From assembly GCA_016195565.1 (NCBI GenBank), contig JACPZK010000010.1, positions 42,364-106,363 of the forward strand: a DNA stretch of 64,000 nucleotides, read 5' to 3'. The translations under genes and the position numbers were made by a program. The DNA comes from Nitrospirota bacterium (lineage in GTDB: Bacteria > Nitrospirota > Thermodesulfovibrionia > Thermodesulfovibrionales > UBA1546). Below, one piece after another: positions 29,811 through 38,517 of the stretch (within the stretch, counting starts at the first letter, position 1; each line of letters begins with the position of its first letter). A model generated the notes under the pieces. That model worked only from the letters and a program-made list of their open reading frames with translations, was not told where the DNA came from and ran no database searches.

Positions 29811-29830
29811 AATTAGGGACAGCGACCGTT
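29811..29830 (+). repeat. 20-bp direct repeat, left copy (rtcA-hpf block)
   Basis: AATTAGGGACAGCGACCGTT matches 31790-31809 at 19 of 20 bases and in the same orientation. The pair bounds a 2-kb segment with rtcA and hpf-CSD. Similar GGGACA text occurs at other edges of accessory segments in the window. The surrounding 229-base gap has no gene. Confidence 0.8.
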
Positions 29831-30005
29831 AAAATTAAAAAATAGGGGAATCTCCGTTTTCCTCTTGACTTAACTTATCATGGATGTCCCTATTTTGTGC
29901 ACTATTTTGTATTACGTTGAATTCATGACCCCCCAAAATCTCTATTTTTATCAAGTTAAATAATTTGCATGCTAAGACATATAAATTTTCGAGCCAATGT
30001 CTGCC

Positions 30006-31055
30006 TTATTTATCCTTCTTACCCTTAATTTTTACCAAACCCTTCTCTCCTACTTCCCCTTCAATTGAATATTGGATTTTATGAAATAACCCTATAACCC
30101 ATAAATTTGTTATGAGATGCTTTGTTATGGCTGAGGTGGTGAAAGATGATTCTTCGTTGCACATAGACAGGTATAATATTATCTGGTCAGCCATATGATA
30201 ATCTAAAGCAGCGCCTGTAGTATAATATTTGACAAATTCCTCTGCTGCTTCCTCTCCTACAACCTCAGCTTTTTTGCCTCTTGCGCCAAGCGCAGTAAAA
30301 CCCGCAATTGAATGTTGTGCTCTGGATTCAAGATAGACAAATGTCCCCTGCCCCATAGAAGGGACCTCCAGTAATTCAATAAGCGGAGAAACCTTAATAT
30401 CTTTAATCTCGTAGTTTATTCTTTTTACAAGTGCATCCTTTTGTCTCTCTGCTATGGACAATGGGAGATTCCCGACTGCTGAATATCCTGTTAATCTTAA
30501 AATGCTGCCTCTTTCTATAATTCTCAGAGGTTTGATATTTTTTGGAGGAAATATATCTGCCCTGACTATTCCACCGCCCTTTGGGTAAAATCCGTAAGAC
30601 TCTATAGCAATCTGAACCCTTATCCCCAGTTGTTCCAGAAAGTGAATAAAGATTCCAGAAAGATAATGAAATGAGGGACTGAAAGGGACATGTGTACCGC
30701 CTTTAAGCGTTAAAATAGTTTTCTGCTGTGAGAAAGCAAGCGCGGGAATAAGCGTTTGAAAAACAAGTGACGTGGAGCCGGCAGTGCCGATGTCAAAAGA
30801 AAAATATCCGCCTTTAACTTCTTTCGGGGAAAATAAAAGCTCTGTTGAACCTGCGTGGTCGCCCTTTACTTCAGCGCCAGAAATAAGTTGAGCAGCTCTT
30901 ACACAGGTGAGATGCTGCGGCATGAGCCCTGGTTTTTTCCGCCCTTTTCTGATGTTGAATATTCTGAAAGGCTTTCTAAACAGACACGAAAGGCTCAGGG
31001 CACTTCTAACTATCTGCCCTCCCCCTTCTCCGTAACTGCCGTCTATTTCTATCAT
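30006..31055 (-). CDS. rtcA: RNA 3'-terminal phosphate cyclase
   Basis: RtcA converts RNA 3'-phosphates into 2',3'-cyclic ends using ATP. The signature GSYGEGGGQIVRSALSLS (residues about 4-21) and the RKKPGLMPQHLTCVRAA segment are typical. The catalytic His lies in DYHMADQIILYLS near residue 300. At 349 residues the length is normal. No rtcB or rtcR is present, unlike enteric operons; instead it diverges from an hpf-CSD gene. Because a direct repeat brackets these two genes, the pair may be a mobile or transferred unit. Confidence 0.95.
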   Translation of the reverse strand: MIEIDGSYGEGGGQIVRSALSLSCLFRKPFRIFNIRKGRKKPGLMPQHLTCVRAAQLISGAEVKGDHAGSTELLFSPKEVKGGYFSFDIGTAGSTSLVFQTLIPALAFSQQKTILTLKGGTHVPFSPSFHYLSGIFIHFLEQLGIRVQIAIESYGFYPKGGGIVRADIFPPKNIKPLRIIERGSILRLTGYSAVGNLPLSIAERQKDALVKRINYEIKDIKVSPLIELLEVPSMGQGTFVYLESRAQHSIAGFTALGARGKKAEVVGEEAAEEFVKYYTTGAALDYHMADQIILYLSMCNEESSFTTSAITKHLITNLWVIGLFHKIQYSIEGEVGEKGLVKIKGKKDK

Positions 31056-31228
31056 TCCTTAATCCTATATTCTGCCTTTCTAACAATAGCTTGTAAATTC
31101 ATTATCCATTATAGCCAATTTCCTTTTTTGATGATACAATTCGATGCATTGAAATGCCTTACGAATCATGCTAAAATTCCACCAAGATGAGTAATCAGCA
31201 CGAATATCATTTCTGATAGAGGAATAAG

Positions 31229-31756
31229 ATGAAACTGCAAATCACTGCCCGTAATCTTGAACTCAGCGAGACAATCAAAGAAGATATACGTATGAAAACG
31301 GAAAAGCTGGGTACCTATTACGACCATATCATGCGCTGTAGAGTTGTGGTAGAGTCACCACACCGCCATCACCAGGAAGGGGTGTTATACAATGTGCGCA
31401 TTGAGATAAGGGTGCCAGATGCAGAATTAGTAGTAAAACAGCAACCTGATAAAGACCTGGATGTGGCAATAAGAGATGCTTTTGATTCAGCCCGCCGCCA
31501 GTTAGAAGATTTCGTAAGACAACGGCGCCGCGATATAAAACATCATGAGGAAACTCCGCATGGGGAGATAACTGCATTGTTCACAGATAAAGGCTATGGC
31601 TTTTTGACAACGCCTGATGGCCGGGAAATTTATTTTCATGAACATAGCCTGATAAATTATAAATTAAAACACTTAAAGGTTGGAACAAAGGTGCGTTTTG
31701 TCGAAGAACAGGGGGAAAAGGGACCGCAAGCCAGTACCGTGACTGTAATAGATTAA
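31229..31756 (+). CDS. Ribosome hibernation factor (HPF/RaiA-like) fused to a cold-shock domain
   Basis: A 175-residue protein with two domains. Residues 1-100 are an HPF/RaiA (S30AE) fold: KLQITARNLELSETIKEDIR and VRIEIRVPDAELVVKQ-like text. Residues about 108-174 are a cold-shock/OB domain with GYGFLTTPDGREIYFHEHSL, carrying the RNP1-like GYGF and RNP2-like IYFHEHS. HPF domains bind the 30S decoding centre and silence ribosomes in stress; the CSD adds RNA binding. The fusion is known in some proteobacteria but is less common than the HPF-long form. It diverges from rtcA. Confidence 0.9.
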   Translation: MKLQITARNLELSETIKEDIRMKTEKLGTYYDHIMRCRVVVESPHRHHQEGVLYNVRIEIRVPDAELVVKQQPDKDLDVAIRDAFDSARRQLEDFVRQRRRDIKHHEETPHGEITALFTDKGYGFLTTPDGREIYFHEHSLINYKLKHLKVGTKVRFVEEQGEKGPQASTVTVID

Positions 31757-31789
31757 ACCGCTTCATGCTTTATAAAAATTTAGTATAAA

Positions 31790-31809
31790 AATTAGGGACA
31801 GCGATCGTT
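31790..31809 (+). repeat. 20-bp direct repeat, right copy (rtcA-hpf block)
   Basis: AATTAGGGACAGCGATCGTT lies 33 bases after the hpf-CSD stop and differs from the left copy (29811-29830) only at one C/T. See the paired entry for what the two enclose. Confidence 0.8.
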
Positions 31810-31851
31810 TAAACAGGAAACTGCCCGCATCGGCAGATGACAAGTTCAGAG

Positions 31852-31890
31852 GGGGCAAGGTTCTTGAGAGCCTTGCCCCTTTTTATTTTT
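31852..31890 (+). terminator. Rho-independent terminator downstream of hpf-CSD
   Basis: GGGGCAAGG (31852-31860) pairs with CCTTGCCCC (31871-31879), 9 bp with a 10-base loop, followed by TTTTTATTTTTC. This is a classical intrinsic terminator on the plus strand about 95 bases after the hpf-CSD stop. It also isolates the toxin-antitoxin pairs that follow. Confidence 0.9.
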
Positions 31891-31946
31891 CCCTGACATA
31901 TAACTTGCAGGCATGGTAAAATTAAGTAACCGGAAGGAGGTGCTTT

Positions 31947-32132
31947 ATGGATACAATCAAAGAAGCCGCAATTGAAACTATAAAACGCTTGCCTAATGAA
32001 TGTTCTATTGAGGACATAATGTATGAAATAAATTTTATCGCTCAAGTCCTTGACGGCCTTAAAGACGCTAATGAGGGGAAACTACTAACAACAGAGGAAC
32101 TTCTCGGAAGAGTTGAACAGTGGGCAAGATAA
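31947..32132 (+). CDS. Antitoxin of ParE-type module 1
   Basis: A 61-residue, acidic, helical protein (MDTIKEAAIETIKRLPNE...EELLGRVEQWAR). It resembles the short antitoxins paired with ParE/RelE toxins that contain an IKE-A-I-x-x-I-K-x-LP-x-x-S-I-E-D-I-M motif. An almost identical layout recurs in module 2 (IVKDMPENSTLEDIME). GGAAGGAGG precedes the ATG. The stop lies 13 bases inside the toxin gene, so the two are translationally coupled. Confidence 0.82.
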   Translation: MDTIKEAAIETIKRLPNECSIEDIMYEINFIAQVLDGLKDANEGKLLTTEELLGRVEQWAR

Positions 32133-32434
32133 AATGGACAGAGAAAGCAAGCAGTCATTTACAGGCAATTCACGATTATATCGCTAAAGATTCCAAAGCA
32201 TACGCAACTCGTTTCGTAAAGTCCCTTATCAAAGCAACCGAAAAACTTGAAATAATGCCAGAGTGTGGACGTATCGTGCCGGAGCTTGAAGGTTACGGTT
32301 TTAGAGAAGTTATTTACAGAAATTATCGGATTGTTTACAGGCGCACCCATAATGACATCGTTGAAATACTTGCTGTTGTACATGGCGCTCGTGAAATCAA
32401 GAGAGCGCTTTACGAGGAATGGGAGCTAAGGTAA
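32120..32434 (+). CDS. ParE/RelE-family toxin, module 1
   Basis: A 104-residue protein of the RelE/ParE superfamily: KIKWTEKASSHLQAIHDYIAKDS at the start, then the core MPECGRIVPE and the characteristic end FREVIYRNYRIVYRR ... EILAVVHGARE. ParE members poison DNA gyrase; RelE members cleave mRNA at the ribosome, and the sequence does not separate the two. The GTG start overlaps the antitoxin by 13 bases. It is homologous to the toxin at 32713-33012 (same opening KIKW, same R-E-L/V-I/L-Y-R/K-NYRI-Y core). Confidence 0.88.
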   Translation: MGKIKWTEKASSHLQAIHDYIAKDSKAYATRFVKSLIKATEKLEIMPECGRIVPELEGYGFREVIYRNYRIVYRRTHNDIVEILAVVHGAREIKRALYEEWELR

Positions 32435-32539
32435 AAAGCAATTCGGGTCAAACCTGCAAAACATTTTTTTATAAATAAGCTGCTCGCAATAGGCAGATAA
32501 CATGCTAAAATAACAAAAAGAGCAGGAGGAGGTGATTAT

Positions 32540-32725
32540 ATGGCGTCAATTAAAGAATCAGTAATCTCAATAGTAAAGGATATGCCGGAAAATTCGACCT
32601 TAGAAGATATAATGGAGTCTCTTTATGTAAAGCAGAAAATATTGAAAGGTAAAAAACAATTAGAAACGGGACAGTTTTATACGCATGAAGAGGCAAAGGG
32701 AATCATGAAAGAATGGCTAAAATAA
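32540..32725 (+). CDS. Antitoxin of ParE-type module 2
   Basis: A 61-residue helical protein, the same length as the module 1 antitoxin. MASIKESVISIVKDMPENST aligns with the module 1 N terminus and the tail EEAKGIMKEWLK with EELLGRVEQWAR. AGGAGGAGG lies before the ATG. The upstream region shares CATG-TAAAAT text with module 1, so both promoters probably share an operator. The stop again lies 13 bases inside the toxin gene. Confidence 0.82.
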   Translation: MASIKESVISIVKDMPENSTLEDIMESLYVKQKILKGKKQLETGQFYTHEEAKGIMKEWLK

Positions 32726-33012
32726 AGTGGTCTAAAGATTCACTTGAAGACTTAAAAGAAATCTGTAGGTTCATAGCGTTAGACTCACCATATTACGCTA
32801 ACATGCTGAATGACAGAATTTTTGAGATGGTTGAACATCTGGAATTATTTCCAGAGATGGGTAGACATGTTCCAGAATCCGATGACCCTACAGTTAGAGA
32901 ATTGCTTTATAAAAACTACAGAATTATATACCAGATTAAAGAAGGGCATTTAGAAATTATCACAGTCATTCATGGCAGCAGATTGTTAAAGTTAAAATCT
33001 TCGGATAACTGA
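32713..33012 (+). CDS. ParE/RelE-family toxin, module 2
   Basis: A 99-residue paralogue of the upstream toxin: AKIKWSKDSLEDLKEICRFIALDS, core FPEMGRHVPES and VRELLYKNYRIIYQIKEG. The ATG start overlaps the antitoxin by 13 bases, as in module 1. A downstream CAAACCTGCAAAA sequence follows both toxins (32449 and 33031), which points to tandem duplication of a whole unit of about 590 bases followed by divergence. Type (gyrase poison or mRNA interferase) is not resolved. Confidence 0.88.
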   Translation: MAKIKWSKDSLEDLKEICRFIALDSPYYANMLNDRIFEMVEHLELFPEMGRHVPESDDPTVRELLYKNYRIIYQIKEGHLEIITVIHGSRLLKLKSSDN

Positions 33013-33154
33013 ACAGGGAGTAAAAACGGACAAACCTGCAAAAAACACTTCTAAAATCATGAAAATACTGTCCGCAGCGGTATGCGACAGAGGGCGTAAA
33101 CCGGATATTTCTCATATAGCAGCAAGCCTCAATGTGCTATAATATTTCTCTGAA

Positions 33155-33370
33155 ATGGGAAAAAATCCTGAAAAAACATCTGTTACAATGGACGATATAA
33201 AACCTCTCTGTCCGGTTTGCGGGAGAGAGCTTGATAAGGCTAAGGCTGCTGATCGTAGCGGATGGAATTGCAAATGCGGCGAGTTTATTCCCGAGAGGCT
33301 TATTATAAACCCTTTTGAAGGCTGCACCCACGGACTAAATTGCAACTGCGGAAGAGAAAGAAGGAAATGA
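33155..33370 (+). CDS. Small zinc-ribbon protein, unknown
   Basis: A 71-residue protein with seven cysteines in three groups: CPVC, CKCG and C-x5-CNCG. It probably binds one or two zinc ions. No catalytic motif is seen and the family is not recognised. The first ATG has no good ribosome site; a second Met at 33188 (MDDIKPLCPVCG) retains all cysteines and is a plausible start. It lies between the toxin modules and trpB, separated from trpB by a short repeat, so a tie to tryptophan synthesis is doubtful. Confidence 0.5.
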   Translation: MGKNPEKTSVTMDDIKPLCPVCGRELDKAKAADRSGWNCKCGEFIPERLIINPFEGCTHGLNCNCGRERRK

Positions 33371-33386
33371 AACGAACCACAACGAA

Positions 33387-33459
33387 TGTCATTGCGAGAA
33401 GCGTTAGCGACGAAGCAATCTTTGAAGATGAGATTCCTTCGCTCTGCTCGGAATGACAG
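33387..33459. repeat. CERSEAIS-type short repeat, isolated copy
   Basis: TGTCATTGCGAG at the left and GGAATGACA at the right are the arms of the repeat found as the core of the two MITE-like elements (5148-5343 and 51107-51304). Here the CCGAAAAATAG outer ends are absent. It lies 17 bases before trpB. Confidence 0.8.
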
Positions 33460-33476
33460 ATTAGAGGTTTTTTGAA

Positions 33477-34652
33477 ATGAAAAAAGGTTATTTCGGACAA
33501 TACGGCGGAAGATTTGTTCCTGAGACATTGATGCCTGCGCTCATTGAGCTTGAACAGGCATATCTGAAATACAGGAAAGATAGAGCTTTTCAAAAAGAGC
33601 TTGCGCATCTCCAGAAAACATATATAGGAAGGCCGACTGCGCTATACTTTGCAAAGAGATTTACGGAATATCTCGGAGGAGCAAAGATATATTTAAAAAG
33701 AGAAGACCTCGCTCACACAGGCGCTCACAAGATAAACAATGCGCTGGGACAGGCGCTGCTTGCAAAAAGAATCGGCAAAAAGAGAATCATTGCTGAAACA
33801 GGAGCCGGTCAGCATGGAGTTGCAACTGCCACAGGTGCTGCGCTTATCGGCCTTGAGTGCGAGATATACATGGGCTCTGTTGATATGAAGAGGCAGGCTT
33901 TGAATGTGTTCAGGATGAGGCTCCTTGGAGCAAGGGTCATCGAGGTAGCTGTTGGTTCGCAGACCTTGAAAGATGCAATAAACGAATCCCTGAGAGACTG
34001 GACCACAAATGTAAGGACTACTCATTATGTTTTGGGCACGGTTTTCGGGCCGCATCCTTTCCCGTCAATGGTGAGGGATTTTCAGTCAATTATCGGAAAG
34101 GAAGCTAAAAAGCAGATTCTTCAGGCAGAGGGACGGCTGCCTGATTATCTGGTCGCATGCGTTGGCGGAGGAAGCAATGCAATGGGATTGTTCCATGAAT
34201 TCCTTGACGATGATATAAAGATGATTGGAGTAGAGGCCGGAGGCAAGGGGATAGAAACAGGTGAGCACGCGGCAAGATTTGCCGGCGGCTCTGTAGGAGT
34301 ATTTCAGGGATGCAAAACCTACCTTCTTCAGGACGATGACGGCAATGTGCTCGGAACTCACTCAGTCTCGGCAGGACTCGATTATGCAGCAGTAGGCCCC
34401 GAGCATCCTTTCCTCAAAGATATGGGAAGGGTTGAGTACACATATGCTACAGATGATGAGGCATTGGCTGCATTTGAACTGCTTTCAAGAAAAGAAGGGA
34501 TAATCCCGGCTCTTGAATCTGCGCATGCAGTCGCAGAAGTAATAAAACTTGCGCCGAAACTCTCAAAGGATAAAATTATCATTGTAAATCTTTCGGGAAG
34601 GGGAGACAAAGACGTTCAGCACGTAGCGAATATCAAAGGGATAGAACTGTGA
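33477..34652 (+). CDS. trpB: Tryptophan synthase beta chain
   Basis: TrpB is the PLP enzyme joining indole and serine. Visible motifs: the PLP lysine in [15 protein letters not shown] (about residue 83), [10 protein letters not shown] (about 105), the phosphate-binding GGGSNAMG (about 225) and the C-terminal SGRGDKD. The length of 391 residues is typical for the TrpB1 type that pairs with TrpA. trpA overlaps its end by 4 bases (GTGA). No other trp genes lie nearby, so the pathway is split. A repeat lies immediately upstream, and the promoter is not obvious. Confidence 0.97.
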   Translation: MKKGYFGQYGGRFVPETLMPALIELEQAYLKYRKDRAFQKELAHLQKTYIGRPTALYFAKRFTEYLGGAKIYLKREDLAHTGAHKINNALGQALLAKRIGKKRIIAETGAGQHGVATATGAALIGLECEIYMGSVDMKRQALNVFRMRLLGARVIEVAVGSQTLKDAINESLRDWTTNVRTTHYVLGTVFGPHPFPSMVRDFQSIIGKEAKKQILQAEGRLPDYLVACVGGGSNAMGLFHEFLDDDIKMIGVEAGGKGIETGEHAARFAGGSVGVFQGCKTYLLQDDDGNVLGTHSVSAGLDYAAVGPEHPFLKDMGRVEYTYATDDEALAAFELLSRKEGIIPALESAHAVAEVIKLAPKLSKDKIIIVNLSGRGDKDVQHVANIKGIEL

Positions 34653-35428
34653 ACAGAATTGAAAAGGTATTCAAAAAATTAAAGACTCAGAATAAAAAGG
34701 CATTTATCCCTTACATAATGGCAGGCGATCCTTCTATTGAGAAGACAAAAGAAATTGTCCTGATGTTTGAGGAATGCGGCGCAGACATTGTTGAGCTTGG
34801 CGTGCCTTTTACAGACCCTCTTGCAGACGGCCCGACAATTCAGAGGGCAGCGGAAAGGGCCTTGAAAAACGGGGTTACTTTAAAAAAAGTAATCGCCCTT
34901 GTAAAGGATTTAAGACAAAAAACAAAAATCCCTCTGGTATTGATGACATATTACAACCCTGTTTTTAAATACGGCGAAGAGAGATTTATTGCAGACGCAA
35001 AAGATGCAGGCGTTGACGGCGTTATAATCCCTGACCTTCCGCCTGATGAAGCAGGAGAGTTTATAAGGCTTGCTAAAAATGCAGCCCTTGCTTCAATATT
35101 CTTGCTTGCTCCGACATCAACAGACGAAAGAATAAAAAAGGTTGCAAGAGCATCAACGGGTTTTATATATTATGTTTCAATAACAGGCATTACCGGCGCT
35201 CAGCTTTTACTTGATGGCTCTATTGAAAAATCAATAACCGGCATCCGCAAGATTACGGATAAATCTATTGCCGTTGGATTCGGTGTTTCAACGCCTGATG
35301 AGGCTAAGGCAGTGGCAGGCGTCTCTGACGGGGTGATTATTGGAAGTGCGATAGTCAAAAAAGCGCAGGGGAACTTAAATGGTGAATTAAGGGATTTTCT
35401 TCTCACATTAAGAGAGGCAATCAAATGA
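34649..35428 (+). CDS. trpA: Tryptophan synthase alpha chain
   Basis: TrpA is the TIM barrel that splits indole-3-glycerol phosphate. Both catalytic carboxylates are in place: Glu in [18 protein letters not shown] (about residue 49) and Asp in the same stretch (about residue 60). LTYYNP appears as LMTYYNPVF, and the phosphate site as [11 protein letters not shown]. The length of 259 residues is normal. The GTG start overlaps trpB (GTGA) and its stop overlaps the next gene (ATGA), giving a tightly coupled operon through accD. Confidence 0.96.
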   Translation: MNRIEKVFKKLKTQNKKAFIPYIMAGDPSIEKTKEIVLMFEECGADIVELGVPFTDPLADGPTIQRAAERALKNGVTLKKVIALVKDLRQKTKIPLVLMTYYNPVFKYGEERFIADAKDAGVDGVIIPDLPPDEAGEFIRLAKNAALASIFLLAPTSTDERIKKVARASTGFIYYVSITGITGAQLLLDGSIEKSITGIRKITDKSIAVGFGVSTPDEAKAVAGVSDGVIIGSAIVKKAQGNLNGELRDFLLTLREAIK

Positions 35429-36519
35429 ACGAGGTCTCCGATAGAAAACTGGCGCAGCTTAATACCCTGATGGAACTGATATCTCTGGTAAATTCTACGC
35501 TTGATACGCATGAAGTGAGAAAACGGGCGATTGAAGCGGCAACGCGGCTTGTTAATGCGGAGGCAGGCAGTCTCATTCTGAAGGACAAGGAAAACGGCGA
35601 GCTTTTTTTTGAAGTGGCGCTTGGAGACAAGGGAGAGAAGGTAAAAGAGATCAGGCTTAAAAAAGGCGAAGGCATAGCCGGCTGGGTTGCTGAAAAGGGG
35701 AAGCCTGTCATAGTGCATGATGTTCAGTCAGACCCGAGGTTTTTCAGGGGCGCAGATGACAGAAGCGAATTCTTTACAAGAAACATGATATGTGTGCCCG
35801 TAAAAACAAAAGAGGAGATTCTCGGAGTGCTTCAGACAATAAACAAAAAAGCGGGGAGTTTTGATAATGAGGACATGGAGATACTGTGCGCGCTTGCAAA
35901 TCAGGTGGCGGTTGCGATAGAAAATGCAAATCTGTATCAGGAACTTAAGGATACCTTTTACGGGACAGCCCAGGCGCTTGCAGAGACCATTGAAAAAAGA
36001 GACCCTTACACAGGAGGCCACACGAAAAGGGTTATGAACTACAGCCTTGCCATAGGGCGCATGCTCGGGCTTAACAGGACAGAGCTTGAAAAGTTAAAGC
36101 TTTCTGCTATACTCCATGACATCGGGAAGATAGGGGTAAGAGACAACGTTCTTCTAAAAGACGGCAAGCTTGAAGCTGGAGAAATTGAGGCAATGAATCT
36201 GCATCCCAAATACGGTTCAGAGATACTCAGCCATATTAAGCAACTGAAAGATGTTATCCCCGGGATGAGGGGACACCATGAGAAATATGATGGGACAGGA
36301 TACCCTGACGGACTAAAAGATAACGAGATACCCTTAGCAGCGCGGATTATTGCGGTTGCCGACACATTTGATGCCATGACAACTGACAGGCCGTACAGAA
36401 AAGCGCGCACCGCAGATGATGCGGTTGACGAATTAAAAAAACATGCGGGCAGACAGTTTGACCCGTTAGTGGTAGATGCATTTTTAAAAGCGTGGAGAGA
36501 AATGGAGTTTGTGTTATGA
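35425..36519 (+). CDS. GAF and HD-GYP domain protein (cyclic-di-GMP phosphodiesterase type)
   Basis: A 364-residue protein. A GAF sensor domain (about residues 20-170) is followed by a full HD-GYP domain. The metal ligands lie in HTKRV, LHDIGKIGV (about residue 230) and GHHEKYDGTGYPDGL (about 285, in which the GYP signature is intact), with TAYxAM-like DTFDAMTTDRPYR after. Such enzymes hydrolyse cyclic di-GMP (or cGAMP) and control motility and surface growth. It is cotranscribed with trpA upstream and a metallo-hydrolase downstream, each by a 4-base ATGA overlap, an unusual place for a signalling protein. Confidence 0.93.
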   Translation: MNEVSDRKLAQLNTLMELISLVNSTLDTHEVRKRAIEAATRLVNAEAGSLILKDKENGELFFEVALGDKGEKVKEIRLKKGEGIAGWVAEKGKPVIVHDVQSDPRFFRGADDRSEFFTRNMICVPVKTKEEILGVLQTINKKAGSFDNEDMEILCALANQVAVAIENANLYQELKDTFYGTAQALAETIEKRDPYTGGHTKRVMNYSLAIGRMLGLNRTELEKLKLSAILHDIGKIGVRDNVLLKDGKLEAGEIEAMNLHPKYGSEILSHIKQLKDVIPGMRGHHEKYDGTGYPDGLKDNEIPLAARIIAVADTFDAMTTDRPYRKARTADDAVDELKKHAGRQFDPLVVDAFLKAWREMEFVL

Positions 36520-37283
36520 AAGTAGAAGTTCTCGGATGTTCAGGAGCAGAATTTCATGGGTTTAACCCTCCGGGTTTCTTGATTGACGGGAAAATATTGC
36601 TTGATGCCGGGACCATCGGCGCTTCCCTCTCTGAGAATGCCCAGTGGAAGATACGGCATATTGTAGTTTCACACGCGCACCTTGACCATATAAGAGGAAT
36701 CCCTTTCCTTGCAGATAACATAATTATAAAAAACAAGAGGCACAATGTTACAGTGATAGGGATTGCGCAGGTGTTGAAGTCTCTGAAAAATAATCTCTTA
36801 AATAATAAGATCTGGCCTGATTTCACAATGATACCAAATGTTGAAAAGGCTGTAATAAAGTTTTTAGAGGTGAAGCCCGGCAAGCAGATAGAAATTAACG
36901 GCTATAAAATTACCGCATACAGAGTCAACCATTCGGTTCCTGCAGTTGGTTATATAATTGAAGACAGAAGAAGCAAAAGACTCCTTTATACAGGTGATAC
37001 AGGGCCGACACATGCTATCTGGAAGGAAGCAGGCAGAGCAAAGATAGACCGTGCCATAATAGAAGTCTCTTTTCCAAACAAAATGGAGGCTCTGGCTGTT
37101 GAGACAGGGCATTTAACTCCAAAGCTTCTCAAGAAAGAGTTGGATAAGATACAGATACCTCCTGACAAAATACTGATAACACATCCCAAACCGCAGCATC
37201 TCAAAACCATAAGGTCCGAGATTAAGAAGCTCGGAATTCCCAATATCAGACTGCTTAAAGACGGCGAGGTTATAAATATCTAA
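36516..37283 (+). CDS. Metallo-beta-lactamase-fold hydrolase, class II cAMP phosphodiesterase-like
   Basis: A 255-residue protein with a metallo-beta-lactamase fold: VVSHAHLDHIRGIP (metal ligands HxHxDH, about residue 50), HSVPAVGYII, YTGDTGPT and the late HPKPQH. The wording of the site and a VEVLGCSGAEFHGFNPPGFLI opening match the class II (CpdP/PDE1-type) 3',5'-cyclic nucleotide phosphodiesterase group better than RNase Z. The start at 36516 is set by the ATGA overlap with the HD-GYP gene; a longer frame from 36492 is inside that gene. Sitting beside an HD-GYP protein, a nucleotide-second-messenger role is plausible but inferred. Confidence 0.72.
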   Translation: MKVEVLGCSGAEFHGFNPPGFLIDGKILLDAGTIGASLSENAQWKIRHIVVSHAHLDHIRGIPFLADNIIIKNKRHNVTVIGIAQVLKSLKNNLLNNKIWPDFTMIPNVEKAVIKFLEVKPGKQIEINGYKITAYRVNHSVPAVGYIIEDRRSKRLLYTGDTGPTHAIWKEAGRAKIDRAIIEVSFPNKMEALAVETGHLTPKLLKKELDKIQIPPDKILITHPKPQHLKTIRSEIKKLGIPNIRLLKDGEVINI

Positions 37284-38113
37284 TGTGGTTTAAAAAATTA
37301 AAAGAATCGAAACTGCAGAAAAAGGTAAAGATTCCTGAAGGCCTCTGGGTAAAGTGCGATAACTGCAAAGAGATTGTTTACAAAAAAGAGATAGACAAGA
37401 ATCTTAAAGTCTGTCCGAAGTGTGATTACCATTTCAGAATAAGCGCTAAAGAAAGAATTGAGCTTCTTGCGGACGCAGGAAGTTTTGCAGAGTTTGACGC
37501 AGATATGTGTTCAGGAGATCCGCTGAACTTTAAAGATTCTCTTCCTTACCCTGAAAGGCTACAGGCAAACCGGAACAAGAGCAGTCTTTCTGAAGCTGTT
37601 GTCTCAGGTGAGGCAGTGATAAACGGTTTTCCTGTCGTCATTACCGTGATGGATTTTTCGTTCATGGGCGGAAGCATGGGTTCTGTTGTCGGAGAAAAAA
37701 TTACAAGGGCTGCAGAAACAGCTCTTGAAAAAAGAACGCCGTTAATAAGCATTGCATCATCAGGCGGCGCAAGGATGCAGGAAGGGATATTCTCCCTTAT
37801 GCAGATGGCAAAGGTTTCTGCGGCAATAGGAAGGCTCAAAGATAACGGCATTCCGTATATCTCTGTCCTTGCCGACCCGACATTCGGCGGAGTTGCCGCA
37901 AGTTTTGCCACAATCGGAGACGTAATAATCGCTGAACCGAGAAGCCTTATAGGGTTTGCAGGCCCCCGCGTCATAGAGCAGACAATGAAACAGCAGCTCC
38001 CTGATAATTTTCAGAGGGCAGAGTTCCTTCTTGAACACGGGTTAATAGATATGGTTGTCAGCAGAGAAGATATGAAAAAGACTCTCGCCAAGCTCATAGA
38101 ATTCCTTTCGTAA
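37283..38113 (+). CDS. accD: Acetyl-CoA carboxylase carboxyltransferase beta subunit
   Basis: AccD with AccA transfers the carboxyl group from biotin to acetyl-CoA for fatty acid synthesis. The N-terminal zinc site is C-x2-C-x15-C-x2-C (CDNCKEIV...CPKCDYH), residues about 24-46. The carboxyltransferase core shows SSGGARMQEG (oxyanion Gly-Gly) and PTFGGVAASFA. It is 276 residues long. Overlap with the upstream gene is 1 base (TAATG). In related genomes folC often follows; here a 1.75-kb insertion with toxin genes separates them. accA is not in the window. Confidence 0.96.
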   Translation: MWFKKLKESKLQKKVKIPEGLWVKCDNCKEIVYKKEIDKNLKVCPKCDYHFRISAKERIELLADAGSFAEFDADMCSGDPLNFKDSLPYPERLQANRNKSSLSEAVVSGEAVINGFPVVITVMDFSFMGGSMGSVVGEKITRAAETALEKRTPLISIASSGGARMQEGIFSLMQMAKVSAAIGRLKDNGIPYISVLADPTFGGVAASFATIGDVIIAEPRSLIGFAGPRVIEQTMKQQLPDNFQRAEFLLEHGLIDMVVSREDMKKTLAKLIEFLS

Positions 38114-38304
38114 GAAATTTGCTTCTCGCACCCGCCGCTGCGTTTATTTTGTCCTTGTAATTCTCCGAAAATTTGTCTTATACTGCTTTTTATGAGAGAC
38201 AATAGCATCCTTAATAAAAATATGGGAAGTGTCCCCCCTTTTTTATCATAGACGACACGACAGGGAAGAAATCTACTTTTTCATTCTATTTAGGAGGTGG
38301 AGTT

Positions 38305-38517
38305 ATGACTCCTGGAGGATCTTTTGCAGTAACAAGATCAAAGCAATGCCCATCAAGTGAATGGAATGCTGGGTTGCAATTTCAGAATATAGCCGCTGGA
38401 CAGGTCGGGTATAGTTTTAAAGATAAAATCTGGTTTCTTGAATACGGACTTGGAAGCAGAGGTGCAGCACTTACTGGTTATTATTTATTTGGACCTTACT
38501 ATTTGGATATAAAATGA
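38305..38517 (+). CDS. Small cysteine-poor protein, likely toxin-domain remnant
   Basis: A 70-residue frame starting MTPGGSFAVTRSKQ, rich in Gly and aromatic residues and predicted all-beta (QVGYSFKDKIWFLEYGLG). The frame is open further upstream to 38218 and upstream residues (SFYLGGGV) fit the same beta pattern, so it may be the C-terminal end of a larger lost protein. Yet a strong GGAGGTGG is 4 bases from the ATG. The next gene overlaps by 4 bases. A small beta protein followed by a small membrane protein resembles a polymorphic-toxin tip with its immunity gene; that reading is speculative. Confidence 0.4.
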   Translation: MTPGGSFAVTRSKQCPSSEWNAGLQFQNIAAGQVGYSFKDKIWFLEYGLGSRGAALTGYYLFGPYYLDIK

